A stretch of 64,000 nucleotides of DNA from Balamuthia mandrillaris. Its lineage: Eukaryota > Discosea > Longamoebia > Balamuthiidae. This document shows positions 1 through 11,149 of the stretch, in pieces. Under the pieces are notes generated by a model. It was given only the letters and a program-made list of their open reading frames with translations. It did not search any database and was not told where the DNA came from. The DNA is taken from contig JAVKOQ010000216.1 of the NCBI GenBank assembly GCA_031835245.1, forward strand, positions 24,279 through 88,278, given 5' to 3'. A program made the translations under genes and the position numbers. The first letter of the stretch is position 1. Every line of letters begins with the position of its first letter.

Positions 1-905
1 ACGTTGTTTTCTTTCTCATCTCTTTTCCAAAATGTTGCTTTTCTGGTTCGTGGATTGAAGCTAACATCTCCCCAAAGAAAAGGCAACACATCTTCTTCCG
101 CTTGTTGTTCATTTCCTGTTTCTTTTTGCTTCTTGTCTTCCTTTTCTTCTTTTTGTTGTTGCCATCGCCTCGACAAATACTTTCTATAGAACGTGGGAAG
201 AGAGAAGGCCCACCCATGCTTTGCGCTTCCAAACACCACATTGCCTCTCACCGGATCCAACCGCAGTATGCCCTCTTTTCCACTCCGCTGCTCCTCTGTC
301 TCTTTGAGGATGAGCTCATTGAGCTGTTGAATGATAGCGGAGAAGCGGGCATAGAGCTCTTCGGGAGAAAGCCGCAGAGCGAGAATGGAGGTATCCAAGC
401 GGTCGAGGAAGAGCACCGGTTGAACGCCCTCTCGGACCATCTGGCGAAGGATGTGACGAGTTTGACGAGAGACAACTGAAAGGGAGGAAGAGCAAAAGGG
501 AGAAGAACAATCAACCAGGAGGAGAGCGCCGTCCGTGAGACGAAGAGCGGAGAAGAGGTCGGCGGCGGAGCAGTCGAGCAGAGAGGAAGTAGCCTCGAGA
601 AAGGTGGCTTGAAAGGAACGTTGTTGTCGGCCGTACTGAAAGCGGAGAGAGCGCATCGCAAAAGAGGAAGAAGCTGGGTGAAGAAAGAAGTTGTTTTGTT
701 GCGGCTCGTCGTTTTCATTTGCTTCTTCCCCTTTGGTGCCGCCCTCATGCCTCTCCTCCGCTTCTTCTTCCTCGTCCCTTTCTGCCTTGCATGGCTGCGC
801 GGAGGAGAGCAGCAGTTGATGGAGGAGAAGCGTGGGCGACCTGCCGTGTTGCCGTCGGACGTCGCCCACAATGGAGACCAAGCGGACGCTGTCACTGTCT
901 GCCAT
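1..905 (-). CDS. EF2/EFL1-family translational GTPase paralogue with degenerate G domain (partial)
   Basis: One open frame runs from ATG 905-903 to the window edge, so the C-terminal part is missing (301 codons visible). It aligns by eye with the G domain of elongation factor 2 and EFL1: TDGALLLVDC, then ILRQMVREGVQPVLF, then a helical insert, then GNVVFGSAKHGWAFSL, which matches the EF2 stretch before domain II. The usual GTPase signatures are altered. The P-loop region reads VGDVRRQHGRSPTLL instead of AHVDHGKSTL, the DxPGH motif is DCSAADL, and NKxD is DRLD. An acidic and Lys-rich low-complexity insert sits near residues 36-60. EF2-family placement is fairly sure. Whether it binds GTP is doubtful, and an upstream exon carrying a different N-terminus cannot be excluded. 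Confidence 0.7.
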   Translation of the reverse strand, partial: MADSDSVRLVSIVGDVRRQHGRSPTLLLHQLLLSSAQPCKAERDEEEEAEERHEGGTKGEEANENDEPQQNNFFLHPASSSFAMRSLRFQYGRQQRSFQATFLEATSSLLDCSAADLFSALRLTDGALLLVDCSSPFCSSSLSVVSRQTRHILRQMVREGVQPVLFLDRLDTSILALRLSPEELYARFSAIIQQLNELILKETEEQRSGKEGILRLDPVRGNVVFGSAKHGWAFSLPTFYRKYLSRRWQQQKEEKEDKKQKETGNEQQAEEDVLPFLWGDVSFNPRTRKATFWKRDEKENN

Positions 906-1068
906 CGCCTGATCCGGAAGGAGCGAGGGCGCTGTGAGTGACGGAAGAAAAAGAGAAAGCAAGCAAGACGCCGCGCTTCTTCTTCTTCTTCTTCTTCGCT
1001 TCTTTCTTCGGTGAACCTCAACATAGCAGCAAACTACGAGGTTGAGAACAAAAAAGAATAAACGACAG

Positions 1069-1141
1069 TGCCTTCTGTGAGGATCGAACTCACGACCTCC
1101 AGATTATGAGACTGACGCTCTACCGACTGAGCTAAGAAGGC
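1069..1141 (-). tRNA. trnM: Elongator tRNA-Met (CAT)
   Basis: The minus strand folds as a standard cloverleaf. GCCTTCT (from 1141) pairs with AGAAGGC (to 1070), the D loop has AGCTCAGTCGGTAGAGC, the anticodon loop is CTCATAA with anticodon CAT, and the T arm has GTTCGATCC. The G1-C72 pair marks an elongator rather than an initiator. There is no intron. A run of six T on the transcribed sense strand lies about 15 nt downstream (near 1050) and would end Pol III transcription. Confidence 0.95.
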
Positions 1142-1947
1142 GCCTTGTACAAGTAATGCCAAAATGAGGTTCAGAAGCGGAAGGGAGAGTTGAGAGCAGA
1201 AGCCACAGTTGTTCGCTTGCAGGAGTGGAGACTACCGTTACTGTTCTGTCTAGATTTCTGGTTGCGCTTTCCTAGAAAGAATGACCTGCTCGGTACAAAC
1301 GGAAGCAAAGCATGTCTCATTACGCGGAACCTTCGAGATCGCCAAAGTTGATGCTGATTTTTTTTTTCTGTAAGTAAGGTCTGCTCTGGCCAAGGGGGCT
1401 CTTTGGTGATGTGGAAAATAGGTGGGCTTGCAAGGACAGCCGCACGACATAACACCACGTTCGCCCTCTGCTTCCGGCAACGAGTTGAACTCCGCGACGA
1501 CCTGGTCCGTTCGGCCTTCTTTCCTCCGCGCAGACGCTATTTGGGGGGATGGAAAAAATGGCGGGAAACACAAAACGGAAACTTGTAACGGTTTTCCCGC
1601 CAGAATTTTCATCTTAGAAGGAGTTGATCACATGCAAAATTTGTCTGCACGGAGGCGCACAATGCTCGCGGACAATTTGGTTCCCGTTTTCCTCCCCTTT
1701 TGTTTTCATGCTTGAAATTTTCTCTGCGCGTTTTGGTATTATTGGCCGATGAAAAAAAAAAAAGAATAGAGAGCCGCAAAAAAAAAAGAGTAGTGGTTAA
1801 AACTCTTTGATCTTATCAGCAACCAAACAACTCCAACACAGGTTTGTTCTCCTTCCTTTTCTCCTCCTTCTTGATCCTTCTCTTTTTTCTCTTCCCTTCT
1901 GAACCGGTTCTCTGTTCCTTTTTTTTGCAAAAAAAAAAAAAAGAAAA
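1142..1947. other. Intergenic region with a dispersed-repeat end
   Basis: No convincing gene. Bases 1281-1301 are identical to 29483-29503, the right end of an insertion described below, and similarity continues weakly for about 15 nt beyond. The stretch 1750-1947, with short A runs and a C/T-rich leader, should contain the promoter and 5' UTR of the CDK gene. Confidence 0.5.
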
Positions 1948-2851
1948 ATGGACAAATCCAAGGCTTCATCCGCTGCACAAAAGGCGCATCGCCTCTCCAA
2001 GTACGAGATCAAGGAGAAGCTCGGCGAGGGCACCTACGGAGAGGTCTACAAGGCCATCGACCTGAGCACGCCGGACCACCGCGTCATTGCCCTCAAGAAA
2101 ATGAGGCTCCTGGAGGCGGAGGACGAGGGCGTGCCGGCCACCGCTTTGCGGGAGGTCGCTCTCCTCAAAGAACTTTCTCTTTGCCACAATATTGTTAGGT
2201 TCGTTTTTTTTTTCTTTCCTTCTCTTCTCCCACCTTTTCTTTTTTTTTCCCCCGTCTTTTCTTCTTCATTAGATTCCATCAAACTTTTATATTTTTTTAT
2301 ATTTTTTTATATTTTTTTATATTTTTTCTTGTGATTTATTTTTGATGTTTTTTGATTGTTTTATTCAATCTTTCTTTTCTTTCTTCCAAACAAAACCGCA
2401 AACAGCCTTTTGGACGTTGTACACAGTCACTCTACTCTTTATCTCGTGTTTGAGTTTTTGGACCAAGACCTCAAGCGATACGTCGAGTCGGTGCCCGGAC
2501 CTCTTGCCCCTGAGTTGATCAAAGTGCGTTCTTTCTTCTTTCTTGCCCTTCTATCTTCGTTCTTTTTTCTTCCTTTCTTTTTCATGTTTCTCATCTGGAA
2601 AATAACACACCCTGCAATGCAAAACTCTCAGAGTTATCTGTATCAGATGTTGAAGGGCATCGCCTACTGCCACTCTCGCCGGGTGCTGCACAGAGACTTG
2701 AAGCTGGCCAACCTCTTGATTGACCGTCAGGGCGCCCTCAAACTTGCTGACTTTGGTCTGGCTCGCGCCTTTGGCATTCCCGTCCGGACTTATACTCACG
2801 AGGTCTTTTTTTTTCTCTTCATCTTTTCCCTTCTCTACTTTTCTCGTCTAG

Positions 2852-2885
<34 letters not shown>

Positions 2886-3542
2886 GTTCTCTGGTTCTCG
2901 CTCCTCGTCCTCTTATATTCCTCTTTCTTCTCTTTTCTTCATTGCTAATTAATACTGTTCGAAACAAACAGGTTGTGACTTTGTGGTACAGAGCACCAGA
3001 GATCTTGTTGGGACAGAAGAGATACTCTACCCCCGTCGATATTTGGTCCGTTGGCTGTATCTTTGCTGAGCTTGTCACCAAACGGCCTCTTTTCCCTGGT
3101 GACTGTGAGATTGACGAGCTGTTCAGAATCTTCAGGTACTTTCTCATCCTCTTCACTCTTCTTTTCTTTTCTATTCTGATTTTCGGGACAAAAGAACCTT
3201 GGGAACACCAAACGAAGATGTATGGCCTGGCGTGACCGAACTGCCCGACTTTAAGGACACTTTTGGTCAATGGGATCCTCAACCCCTCTCTGAGATTGCT
3301 CCTGGTCTTGACCCTCTTGGCTTGGACCTTCTTGGCGTACGTCACTTCTTTCTTGTTCTTGTTTTGTTCTCTGCAACTCTTCTTCTTTCTTCTCTCCCTC
3401 TTTTCCCCTCTTTCCATCCATATTGATTCGTTGTTTGAAACCACAGAAAATGTTGAAGTATGCGCCAGGCCAACGCATCTCTGCCAAAGAGGCACTGAAC
3501 CATCCTTACTTTAACGATTTGGATAAGTCTGCTTTCCCTTAA
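1948..3542 (+). CDS. Cyclin-dependent kinase (CDK1/CDK2-like)
   Basis: Six exons (1948-2198, 2406-2523, 2632-2802, 2972-3135, 3195-3336, 3447-3542) give 313 residues, normal for a CDK. Visible motifs are the glycine loop [11 protein letters not shown] with the inhibitory Thr-Tyr pair, the catalytic Lys in ALKKMRL, the cyclin-binding helix PATALRE in place of [35 protein letters not shown] with the activating Thr, [10 protein letters not shown], and [13 protein letters not shown]. The kinase should bind a cyclin and drive cell-cycle transitions in the nucleus and cytoplasm. The PATALRE variant means the cyclin partner cannot be assumed. Introns are C/T-rich, including a (CT)n tract in intron 3. 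The start follows an A-rich leader that ends in aaaaATGG. Confidence 0.93.
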
Positions 3543-3783
3543 ATGCAGTGAACAAGGTTTTTTGTTTTTGTTTTTGGTGGACTGCAGGTGATATGACGAA
3601 GAAGAAGAAGCGATGGAAGGATGTATTATCTCGTTTTTGTGTGTTTATCCATTTGTTATTATGTTCTTTCTTTCAAACAACAAATCGAAGAAGAAAAGGA
3701 AGGAAGCAAAAGAAATGTCCATGTCTTTAGCAGACTTGGAACCTCTTTTTTTTTCCCTTCTTCTTGCCCTCTATCTTTGACTT

Positions 3784-3829
<46 letters not shown>

Positions 3830-3857
3830 TTCTTCTTTTAATTGTTGGACGTTTTGC
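3543..3857. other. Gap between convergent CDK and kelch genes
   Basis: Holds the two 3' UTRs and a (CT)n tract at about 3788-3826. No gene or RNA is seen. Confidence 0.5.
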
Positions 3858-5306
3858 TTATAACTGTACTAACAACAGCGAATAAAGAGAGGACGCAGCA
3901 GAATCAACAGACGAACTCTCTTCTCCATCCTCTGAAGTTGAAGAAGAAGAATCCACAACGAACAGCCCACGTTCAAAGTCACATGCGACTTGCTCGTCTT
4001 CATCATGGTCTGCCTCATTCTTGAGGCAAACGCGAGCGACCCAAGTGTGGGGCACGAGTCGCCCGATTCGAGCGCTGTTGAGGAAGAGGAAGTCGCCAGT
4101 GACTTGGGTGTTGTTGAATGGAATGGTTGTGTTTGGACGGAAGAATGCTGTCATTGCTGATAAGAGAGAGAGAGGGAAAGAAATGAATGAGCGAGAACGA
4201 AAGAAAGGACAAGAAAGATAGAATGAAACGACAAGAAAGAAAGGACAAGAACGAAATAAACAACAAGAAAGAAACGATACGAAGGAAAACATTATACCAT
4301 CAGCAGCTTCATAAGGCAGGCCAGCAATGTTATGCCAACAAGAGGGAGAATCGCAGTCGCTGGGGTCAAACTCGAAAATGGTGTTTGTTCTCAGCATATC
4401 GTTGACGTTCGATCTGCCTCCCGCAACAAGAATGTGACCGTTCACCACGACCGTTGCGGACTCTGCATGGGAGCGTGCAGAGGGAAGGCTTTCTTCCTCG
4501 CCCCACGTTTCAGTTTCTGGAAGAAAAGAATCCATGGTGGCGAGGTCTATGGGATTCTCATCATGCCCGTGTTGCCCTCCCACACCGTACAGTTTGTTTT
4601 GCAGGAATACAGCCTTTGATATGTTTGTGTTTGGCAAGGTAAGTGAAGAGAACGGATGCAGGATGAAGAAGAAGCAGAACATGAGGAATAACAGGCAGCA
4701 GCAGAATAAGAAGAACAACAACTAGAGGAGGAGGGGGAGGAGAGGAGGAGGAGGAGGAGGAGGAGGGAGGAGGAGGAGGAGGAGGAGGGGAGGAGGAGGG
4801 AGGAGGAGGAGGAGGAGAAGAGGAGGAGGAGGAGGAGGAGGAGGAGGAGGGAGGAGGAGGAGGAGGAGGAGGAGGAGGAGGAGGAGGAGGAGGAGGAGGA
4901 GGAGGAGAAGAAGAAGAACAAGAAGAAGAAGAAGAAGAAGAACAAGAAGAACAAGAAGGAGAAGAAGAAACCTGGAAATGGTTTCGTGCGTCAAGAACAG
5001 GGTCTTCCGCTATGCTCCATGAACTTTGGAGGAGAATTAAGTTAAAATGGAAAAAAAATATATGAAACATTGAAAGCAAGAAAGAAGAACGGACTCCTCT
5101 CCCCAACTAGATGCGTTGGAGACGTCTAGCACCAAATGGTCTTCAGAGTTGGTGTCCCGATCAGCCAAAAGGCCTCCAAAAAGATGAAGCTCTTGCTCGT
5201 TTGGATCGTAAGCCAAGGCGCTGGAAGCCACCTCCTGCCACACAGTAAGAAGAAGAGCACAAGAAGAACAACGGAAGCAGAATAAGAACAAGAAGAAGAA
5301 GAAGAG

Positions 5307-5364
<58 letters not shown>

Positions 5365-5959
5365 AAAGGCAAGGAAGGTCCCTCTTCCCAAACGCCTTCC
5401 TCAGCATCAAAGCGCCAACACTGTTAACCTCAACCATGTTAACTCATGATCAGAATGAAAGAAACAAAGAAAGAGAAGCAAAGAACCTGGTTGGTAGCGT
5501 TTCCGGGATGGTTCCCCACAAACCCTCCAGCGAACCAAAGGTACCTCTGCCCATCCGTCGCCCCTTGGCAATGCGAGATCGCCAGCGGCCCCGGCGCAGC
5601 CACCTCCCAACCGTCCGTCTCCGGGTCGTACACGTCCAGCTTGTCGGAGACGAGCAACGTGCCGCCGCTTCGTTTCTCAAAGCCAGCGTACGTGTAAAGA
5701 CGGCCTTGAATGACCCCGACCGCTCCTTTTTGATCAAAACAAAAGGATGAAGAAGAGAACCGACAAAGAGAAAGAGAAAGAAAGAAGGTATACCTTCAAT
5801 GTGAGGGCGTGGAGAAGGTTCTCGTTGGACCCATTCGCTCAAGAGGTTGTGGTGCGGTGGGGCCGAGGAGGAGGACGAGGAGAGACAGGAAAGAACGGTG
5901 ATGCACAGCAGCGGCCAACACCAACGCCTCCATGATGGGGTTGCTGCCTTTCGCCTCAT
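3858..5959 (-). CDS. Secreted kelch-repeat protein
   Basis: Seven exons on the minus strand (5794-5959, 5487-5725, 5364-5420, 5095-5234, 4972-5023, 4298-4613, 3858-4156) join in frame to 422 residues. The N-terminus has basic residues and then a hydrophobic stretch WPLLCITVLSCL, a likely signal peptide. Kelch blades are recognised by the GG turn and spaced Trp/Tyr: IQGRLYTYAGF, RYLWFAGG, LHLFGGL, KLYGVGGQ, HILVAGGR, GDFLFLNSARIG. Arg-His-rich loops such as ARNHFQ and ARSHAE precede strands, as is usual. About six blades fit a closed beta-propeller. The C-terminus is Ser/Asp/Glu-rich. The ligand is unknown; extracellular or luminal location is inferred from the signal peptide. Introns carry very long (GGA)n and (GA)n tracts as read on the plus strand. 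Confidence 0.82.
4731..4970. repeat. (GGA/GAA)n microsatellite in a kelch intron
   Basis: About 240 bp of GGA, then GAA and CAA triplets on the plus strand, wholly inside the intron between exons 5 and 6 of the minus-strand kelch gene. In the sense direction it is pure pyrimidine-rich sequence. Confidence 0.95.
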
Positions 5960-6044
5960 CCTGCTTCCTTTCTTCTCTTCTCTTCTCTCCGCTGAATTAA
6001 TGAAGAGACAATTACCGGTCTCCTCTCTCTCTCTCTCTCTTCTC

Positions 6045-6097
<53 letters not shown>

Positions 6098-6394
6098 AGA
6101 ATCTGCAAGGCAACAGGCTTGACTCACCTGGAAGGAAGGTTATAAGACCACGCAAGAGAGATATATATTAAACCTATATTACTGCGAGGATGCCTGGTTT
6201 CCATTCATTTCGACCTTCCATATTTCACGACATCTCTCTGGTCTTGTCGTTGTCTTGTTGTTGTTGTTTGCTCTTCTTGTTCTTTTCTCTTTTTGTTTCT
6301 GCTTCTTTGCTTTCAGTCTTTACAAAAACAAAAACCTTCACACAAACACAACAACATACCTTTCGCCACACAGCTAAACTATAACAAATAGAGA

Positions 6395-8652
6395 ATGATG
6401 GACGGCTCTCCGGGTGCTTCTTCTTCTTCTTCTCGTTCTTCCGCCTCTTCTGCTCCAACGGGCAGCTCCTCCATCAAGCTGCTCTCCTCCAGCCGCAAGG
6501 ACGGCCTGAGTCTCCATCCTGCCGGCCTCGAGCTGATCTCCTCCCAAAGGAGCGCCGCCTGCCTGCTCGTTTCCATCGTCGGCGAGGCCCGCACCGGCAA
6601 GTCCTTCCTCCTCAACTGCCTGGCCCAGGACGAGGCGGCCTTCAAGGTGGACAACGGGGAAACCTGCACGCTTGGCGTGGACGTCTACCCTCGCTTCCTC
6701 TCCATGGAGAAGCTCCTTGCCGCCCATCACCTCAAGGTGGAAAGACGCTCCTCCGCCAGGGTCGGGTTTCTGGACGTGGAAGGCACTGGCCACCACAGCG
6801 CTGAGTACGACGTGAAGCTGGTGTTGGCTCCGCTGTTGGCCTCTGAGGTCATCATATATAACATCAAAGGGCAGGCCTTAAAGTCTAAGCTTTTGGTTCG
6901 TACCTGTTCTCCTCTAGTCGTCGTTCTCTCTTCTCTGCTTCTTCTAACTTGCATCAATCGCCCATCCAGAACCAGTTGGCAACTCTAAGCAAAGCGGCTT
7001 CCAAGATAGCAAAAGAAGAAGAGGGAGGTTCCAAGAGAAAAGGTGCTGAGGGAGAAGAACCTACCTTTGGCCATCTGCACCTCGTTTGCCGCGACTGGAC
7101 CTTTGCCCTCTCTGCAAAAAAGATGGAAGAGATCTTGTGGGAGACGGAAGACCCCGACGCCGAGGACGAGGAAGAAGACGAAGTCCTCAAGAGGAACCTT
7201 CTCCGTCAGAGGCTTCGAAAGAACTTTAGGAGCATCAGCATTCATCTGTTGCCGCTCCCGACCGCTGACAAGGAGACCATGAGCCAAACCTCCATTCCGT
7301 TCGGCAAAGTAGACACAGCTTTCGGCAAAGGAGTGAAGAAGCTGGCAGAGAGCATCTGCCAGCAGCTAGAGCAGAGCTCCAAAGAAAGACGGAGCTTCAA
7401 CGGCTATCGCTTGGCGGCTCGCATCAGCTCCATCGTCCAACAGGTCAACCAGAGCGGAAAGGTGAAGATCGGTGACCTCCTGACATACATGCAACAAGAG
7501 GAAGTTAGACAGGTTATGGCTCAGGCCCTGAAAAGCATGGAAGGGAGGGTGAAGGACGCGGAGAGCCTGTTGCCCCTTTCGATGGCAATGGTGCAGAAGA
7601 CGATGGAAAACGTGACGGCAGAAATAAGAGATGCTTATCAGAAGCAACTGGGAGAAGACATTCCAACTTCTATGAGGACGCAACATTGGGAAGGTAAGTT
7701 TTTCTGCAAACACACAAAGAGAGAGAGAGAGAAGCAAAGAAATGAATGACAAAAAGGAACTTACTTGGGTGACTTCTGTGGAACAGAGGTGAAGCACAGG
7801 CTGAAGGAGCAACACAGCCGTTTGGAACAGCTCAACCAATCCAAGATACAAGACTTTCGATCCTTGCTCTCGGAAAAAGAAGAAGGCGCCCTCTCCGCTT
7901 TGGAGTCTTATTGCAGCTCCTTCTCTTCAAAATCCGACGTGGAAGGCCATATCGGTTTTGCCAAAGCACTCATGGAAGAGCACCTGCAACAGCTCACCAA
8001 ACAGGTGTCCACCGGCGCCGCCTTCCTGGAAGAAGGCTTTGGGAAGCAGTTACTCGAGAGGGTCCGCCGCAAGATGAACGACCTCCTCGAGAAGCACCAA
8101 GCAGAGCTGAAGAGCCAAGCAGAGGGGGCAATCGAAGCCGCCCATCTCAAGGTCTTAGAGGAGCTGGAGAGAGGTTTTGGGTCCCTTCAATTCCAAAGCC
8201 TTCCTGAGATGGAGGCCAAGCACGAGAAGGTATTCAACGCCGCCATGGCGCCCTTCCACCAGGTGGTGGATCGAAGCCGAGCCACTCTGAAGGCAATAGG
8301 CGTCCAGAGCTCCGTGCCTGCGCAGAGGACCTTGGCCATCATCTCTCGGGACACTCACCTCTTCCAGGAAAAGAAGCAGCACCTGGAGCAGAGCAAGAAG
8401 CTGGAGGAAGCCTTGGCCAAGGTCAAAGAGCTGGAGTCTCGTCCGGCTCGCAGGGTGGAGGTTCCCGTGTTCTTGCCTTCCTTTGGTGGCGGCTTTGGCT
8501 ATGATGAACCACCAGCAAGAAGAAGTAGCTATGGAGGTGGCGGTGGGAGGAGATCTTCTTCTTCTTCTTCTTCTTCTGGCAAGACTTTTTATGCTGGTGG
8601 GCAGTTCGTGCCTGGGGGAGGCAGAGCCCCGAGAGGAGGCATGTGGAAGTGA
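6395..8652 (+). CDS. GBP/atlastin-like dynamin-superfamily GTPase
   Basis: Three exons (6395-6895, 6970-7693, 7787-8652) give 696 residues. The order is a Ser-rich leader, a GTPase domain with P-loop GEARTGKS (about residue 68), switch II DVEGTGH, and an RD-type base-recognition motif LVCRDW, then a long helical part with heptad-like Leu and Glu spacing (about 330-620), and a Gly/Ser/Arg-rich tail. DxEG and RD are hallmarks of guanylate-binding proteins and atlastins. No C-terminal membrane hairpin or CaaX box is obvious, so the GBP-like soluble form fits better than an ER atlastin. A role in membrane remodelling or defence is known for the family but not shown here. Confidence 0.85.
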
Positions 8653-8788
8653 ACCCTTTCATTTAATTTGAATCTTGTATTTGTAATCTATCTACCCTTT
8701 GATAAGAGGAAAGAAGCAAAGAGCGATGAGAGCATAGCAAAAGAACAAGAAGACAGCAATAAATAACGATAACACAAACAAAGCTGTG

Positions 8789-10764
8789 TCATTGCTGACG
8801 CATCATGCGTTCCTGGAGTTTACGTTGAAAGTCCACCACCCAGTTGGAAGCAGAGCGTTTGAACCGCAAGTAACCCTCACGAAGAGAGGGGGGAGCATAA
8901 CGCATGATAACGGTGTCCGTTTGGCTGGCAATTCGTTGCACGATGTCTCTTGTTGGGGCGTTGGTTTGATAGCGACTTGCCAAGAACTGAATGTAAAGCA
9001 AAAGAAGCAGAAAACCTTCACCGCTGTTTGTGACAAGAAGAGAAAAGTTAAGAGAAGCGGAGCAGAAGAGAGAAGAAATAAGAGAAAGAAGGAAAGAAGA
9101 GGAAGAGAAAGAAGGAAAGACGAGGAAGAGAAAGAAGAGGAAGAGGGAGAGAAAGAAGAGGAAGAGGAAGAGGAAGAGAAACAATGAAAGAGAAAGAGGA
9201 AGAGGAAGAGGAAGAGAAACGATGAATGAGAAAAAGAAACGATGAAAGAGAAAGAGAAAGAGAGAAGAGAGAAGAGAAAGAGAGAAGAGCAAAGACAAGA
9301 ATAAAAGCAGAAAAAGAGCTGACTACATACTCTGCAAAGAGATAAAAGATCAAGAAGGGGAGGATCAGAACTTCGGTAAAGGCGGCCATGCGGAGAAGTT
9401 GTGGACCAACCAAGGTTAGATTTCTGGCTTGTCTCTCGATGAATGAAGCACTTGAATCACCAACAAAAGGTCAATATCTCGCGTACATTGGAAATTAACC
9501 AATATCTAATAAAAGTACGTACAAAAGTAAGTCCCGGTTTTGAGGCATTACGTTTATCAGATAATTGCTGAGGTTCAAAAGAGAGTAGATAGTTATCACC
9601 AGCGTCATCACTATGGTTGATAGCAAATAAGATGGTCAAATGTCGAAGGAGAAAGCGGATGAAGGAGGAGGAAACGAACGAAAAATGGGTCTTGGGTGAT
9701 AAGCAAAGATGAGACACAGCAAAAGGTATCGACCGCTGCTGTGTTGTGTGATGGTGTGGAGGTAGGACAATTGCAAACGCGGAAACTGCAGATGAACGTC
9801 CGAAAAAGGATCTAAGCTAAGAGAGAAAAGGAGAGACTAGAAAGAAGAGAGAAGAGAGAAGAGAGAAGAGAGAAGAGAGAAGAGAGAAGAGAGAAGAGAG
9901 AAGAGAGAAGAGAGAAGAGAGAAAGAGAAGAGAGAAGAGAGAAGAGAGAAGAGAGAAGAGAGAAGAGAGGAGAAGAGAGAGAGAGAGAGAGAGAGGAACA
10001 AGAGCAAGGCAAGAGCAAGGGCAAGAGCAAGAGCAAATAGGAGAAAAAAGCAAGAGAGCAAGCGCGAGAGGAAATAAGAGAAAAGAAGAAACTCACGCCA
10101 AAAGTGGAGTACAGATCAATGGCATAAATGGCAGCAGCACAAAAAAAGACCCTATAATAACACCAAAGGCTCTGCCCAAACAGGAAGCCAACCACATTGC
10201 CCAACAGGATCACGTTCGTGATCAGCCACAGCGTGGAGAGGAACCTTTGCACGGTGGCCGAGAAGGCCGTGTCCGAGGCCGCTGGGTGCGTTGCCGTGAA
10301 AGTGGGAGTGGTGGGAGGAGTGGCAGCAGAAGCTGGAGAGGAAGGGCTCTGTGCGCCAGCGTTTGCTCCTCGTCGTTGTGAGAAAGAAGAAGAAGCAGCA
10401 GTGTGAGATTGTGATTGAGAAGAAGAGGAAGAAGAAGAAGAGGATGTTTGCTTTGGCTCAGAAAAAGTGGTCGGAAAGACCACAGAGTTGTCCTTTTTGT
10501 AAAACCAAAGAGACCGAGAGAGAGAGAAGGAAAGATGAGAAAAGAAAGAAACAACAAAAAAAATCAAAGAGAGAAACGTTTGCGTGTGAACAGGCTACGC
10601 ACCACGTTGCGAAGGTAATACTTGCGCTTGACTCTTTCGACAGCACTCTCGCGGTCGACGCCAGGCGGCACTTCGATGTTCAGCACGTATTGCTGCCAAG
10701 CCGGGTCGTCCTCCCATCGGTACTCGAGGTAGGCTTGATAGCCGCCGTTTTGTGCCGTGCTCAT
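8789..10764 (-). CDS. TMEM33/Pom33-family ER-nuclear envelope membrane protein
   Basis: Six exons (10603-10764, 10093-10492, 9680-9811, 9523-9610, 9327-9423, 8789-8986) read in frame to 358 residues. Placement rests on the C-terminal half: LQLSYLHTITQ, YLLLCLIF, RPIFLMTLVITIYSLLN, LLRMAAFTEVLILPFL and FLASRYQTN line up with TMEM33 segments. Several membrane helices are visible, including WLITNVILLGNVVGFLF. A Ser/Pro-rich insert of about 60 residues in exon 2 is extra to the family. Family members sit in the ER and at nuclear pores and shape membranes. Exon 2-3 and 3-4 splice sites were chosen by frame and homology and are the least sure. An upstream in-frame ATG at 10806 is possible. Confidence 0.72.
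9837..9995. repeat. (AGAGAAG)-type purine tract in a TMEM33-like intron
   Basis: About 150 bp of tandem agagaag units on the plus strand, intronic to the minus-strand gene, so pyrimidine-rich in the sense direction. Confidence 0.9.
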
Positions 10765-11149
10765 CTTTCTTTGTTCGTTTCTTGTTCGGGTTTGATTTTC
10801 ATCCAATTGTATTTCAAACAGCGGTGTCGACGGTATTACAATTCAAAGGGATTGGTTCATGTGTTTTCTCGAGTGTCGACAGGAAATAATTTCCAATTTT
10901 GGGTTCGCCGTATAAAATAGGAAAAACCTTTCCTACAGACGACTGGTGTATCATTGCGGGTGGTTCTGCCCTTGATCAAGTATCACGGTGTCCTAAATAT
11001 CCTGCTGCTTTCACTCATTATCCTGTTTATCGGAGCCATGTCTAGAGGCATAGAAACGTCCAACCCCCAATCCAAAACAGGTTTTTGCCTGCAGCTTTGC
11101 TGCAGAAAAACTGCAGCAAAATCAAAGCATCAAAGCATCAAAGAAAGAA
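10765..11149. other. Divergent promoter region
   Basis: Lies between the TMEM33-like gene (minus) and the DUF1764 gene (plus). No TATA box is clear. A direct repeat of tcaaagca units lies just upstream of the plus-strand ATG (about 11123-11140). No RNA gene is seen. Confidence 0.45.

Noticed and set aside
248-1024. 258-residue minus-strand open frame
   Set aside because: Out of frame with the EF2-family alignment; the frame from 905 carries the conserved motifs.
4547-5106. Ser/Pro/Leu homopolymer frames
   Set aside because: Translation of the (GGA)n intronic tract of the kelch gene.
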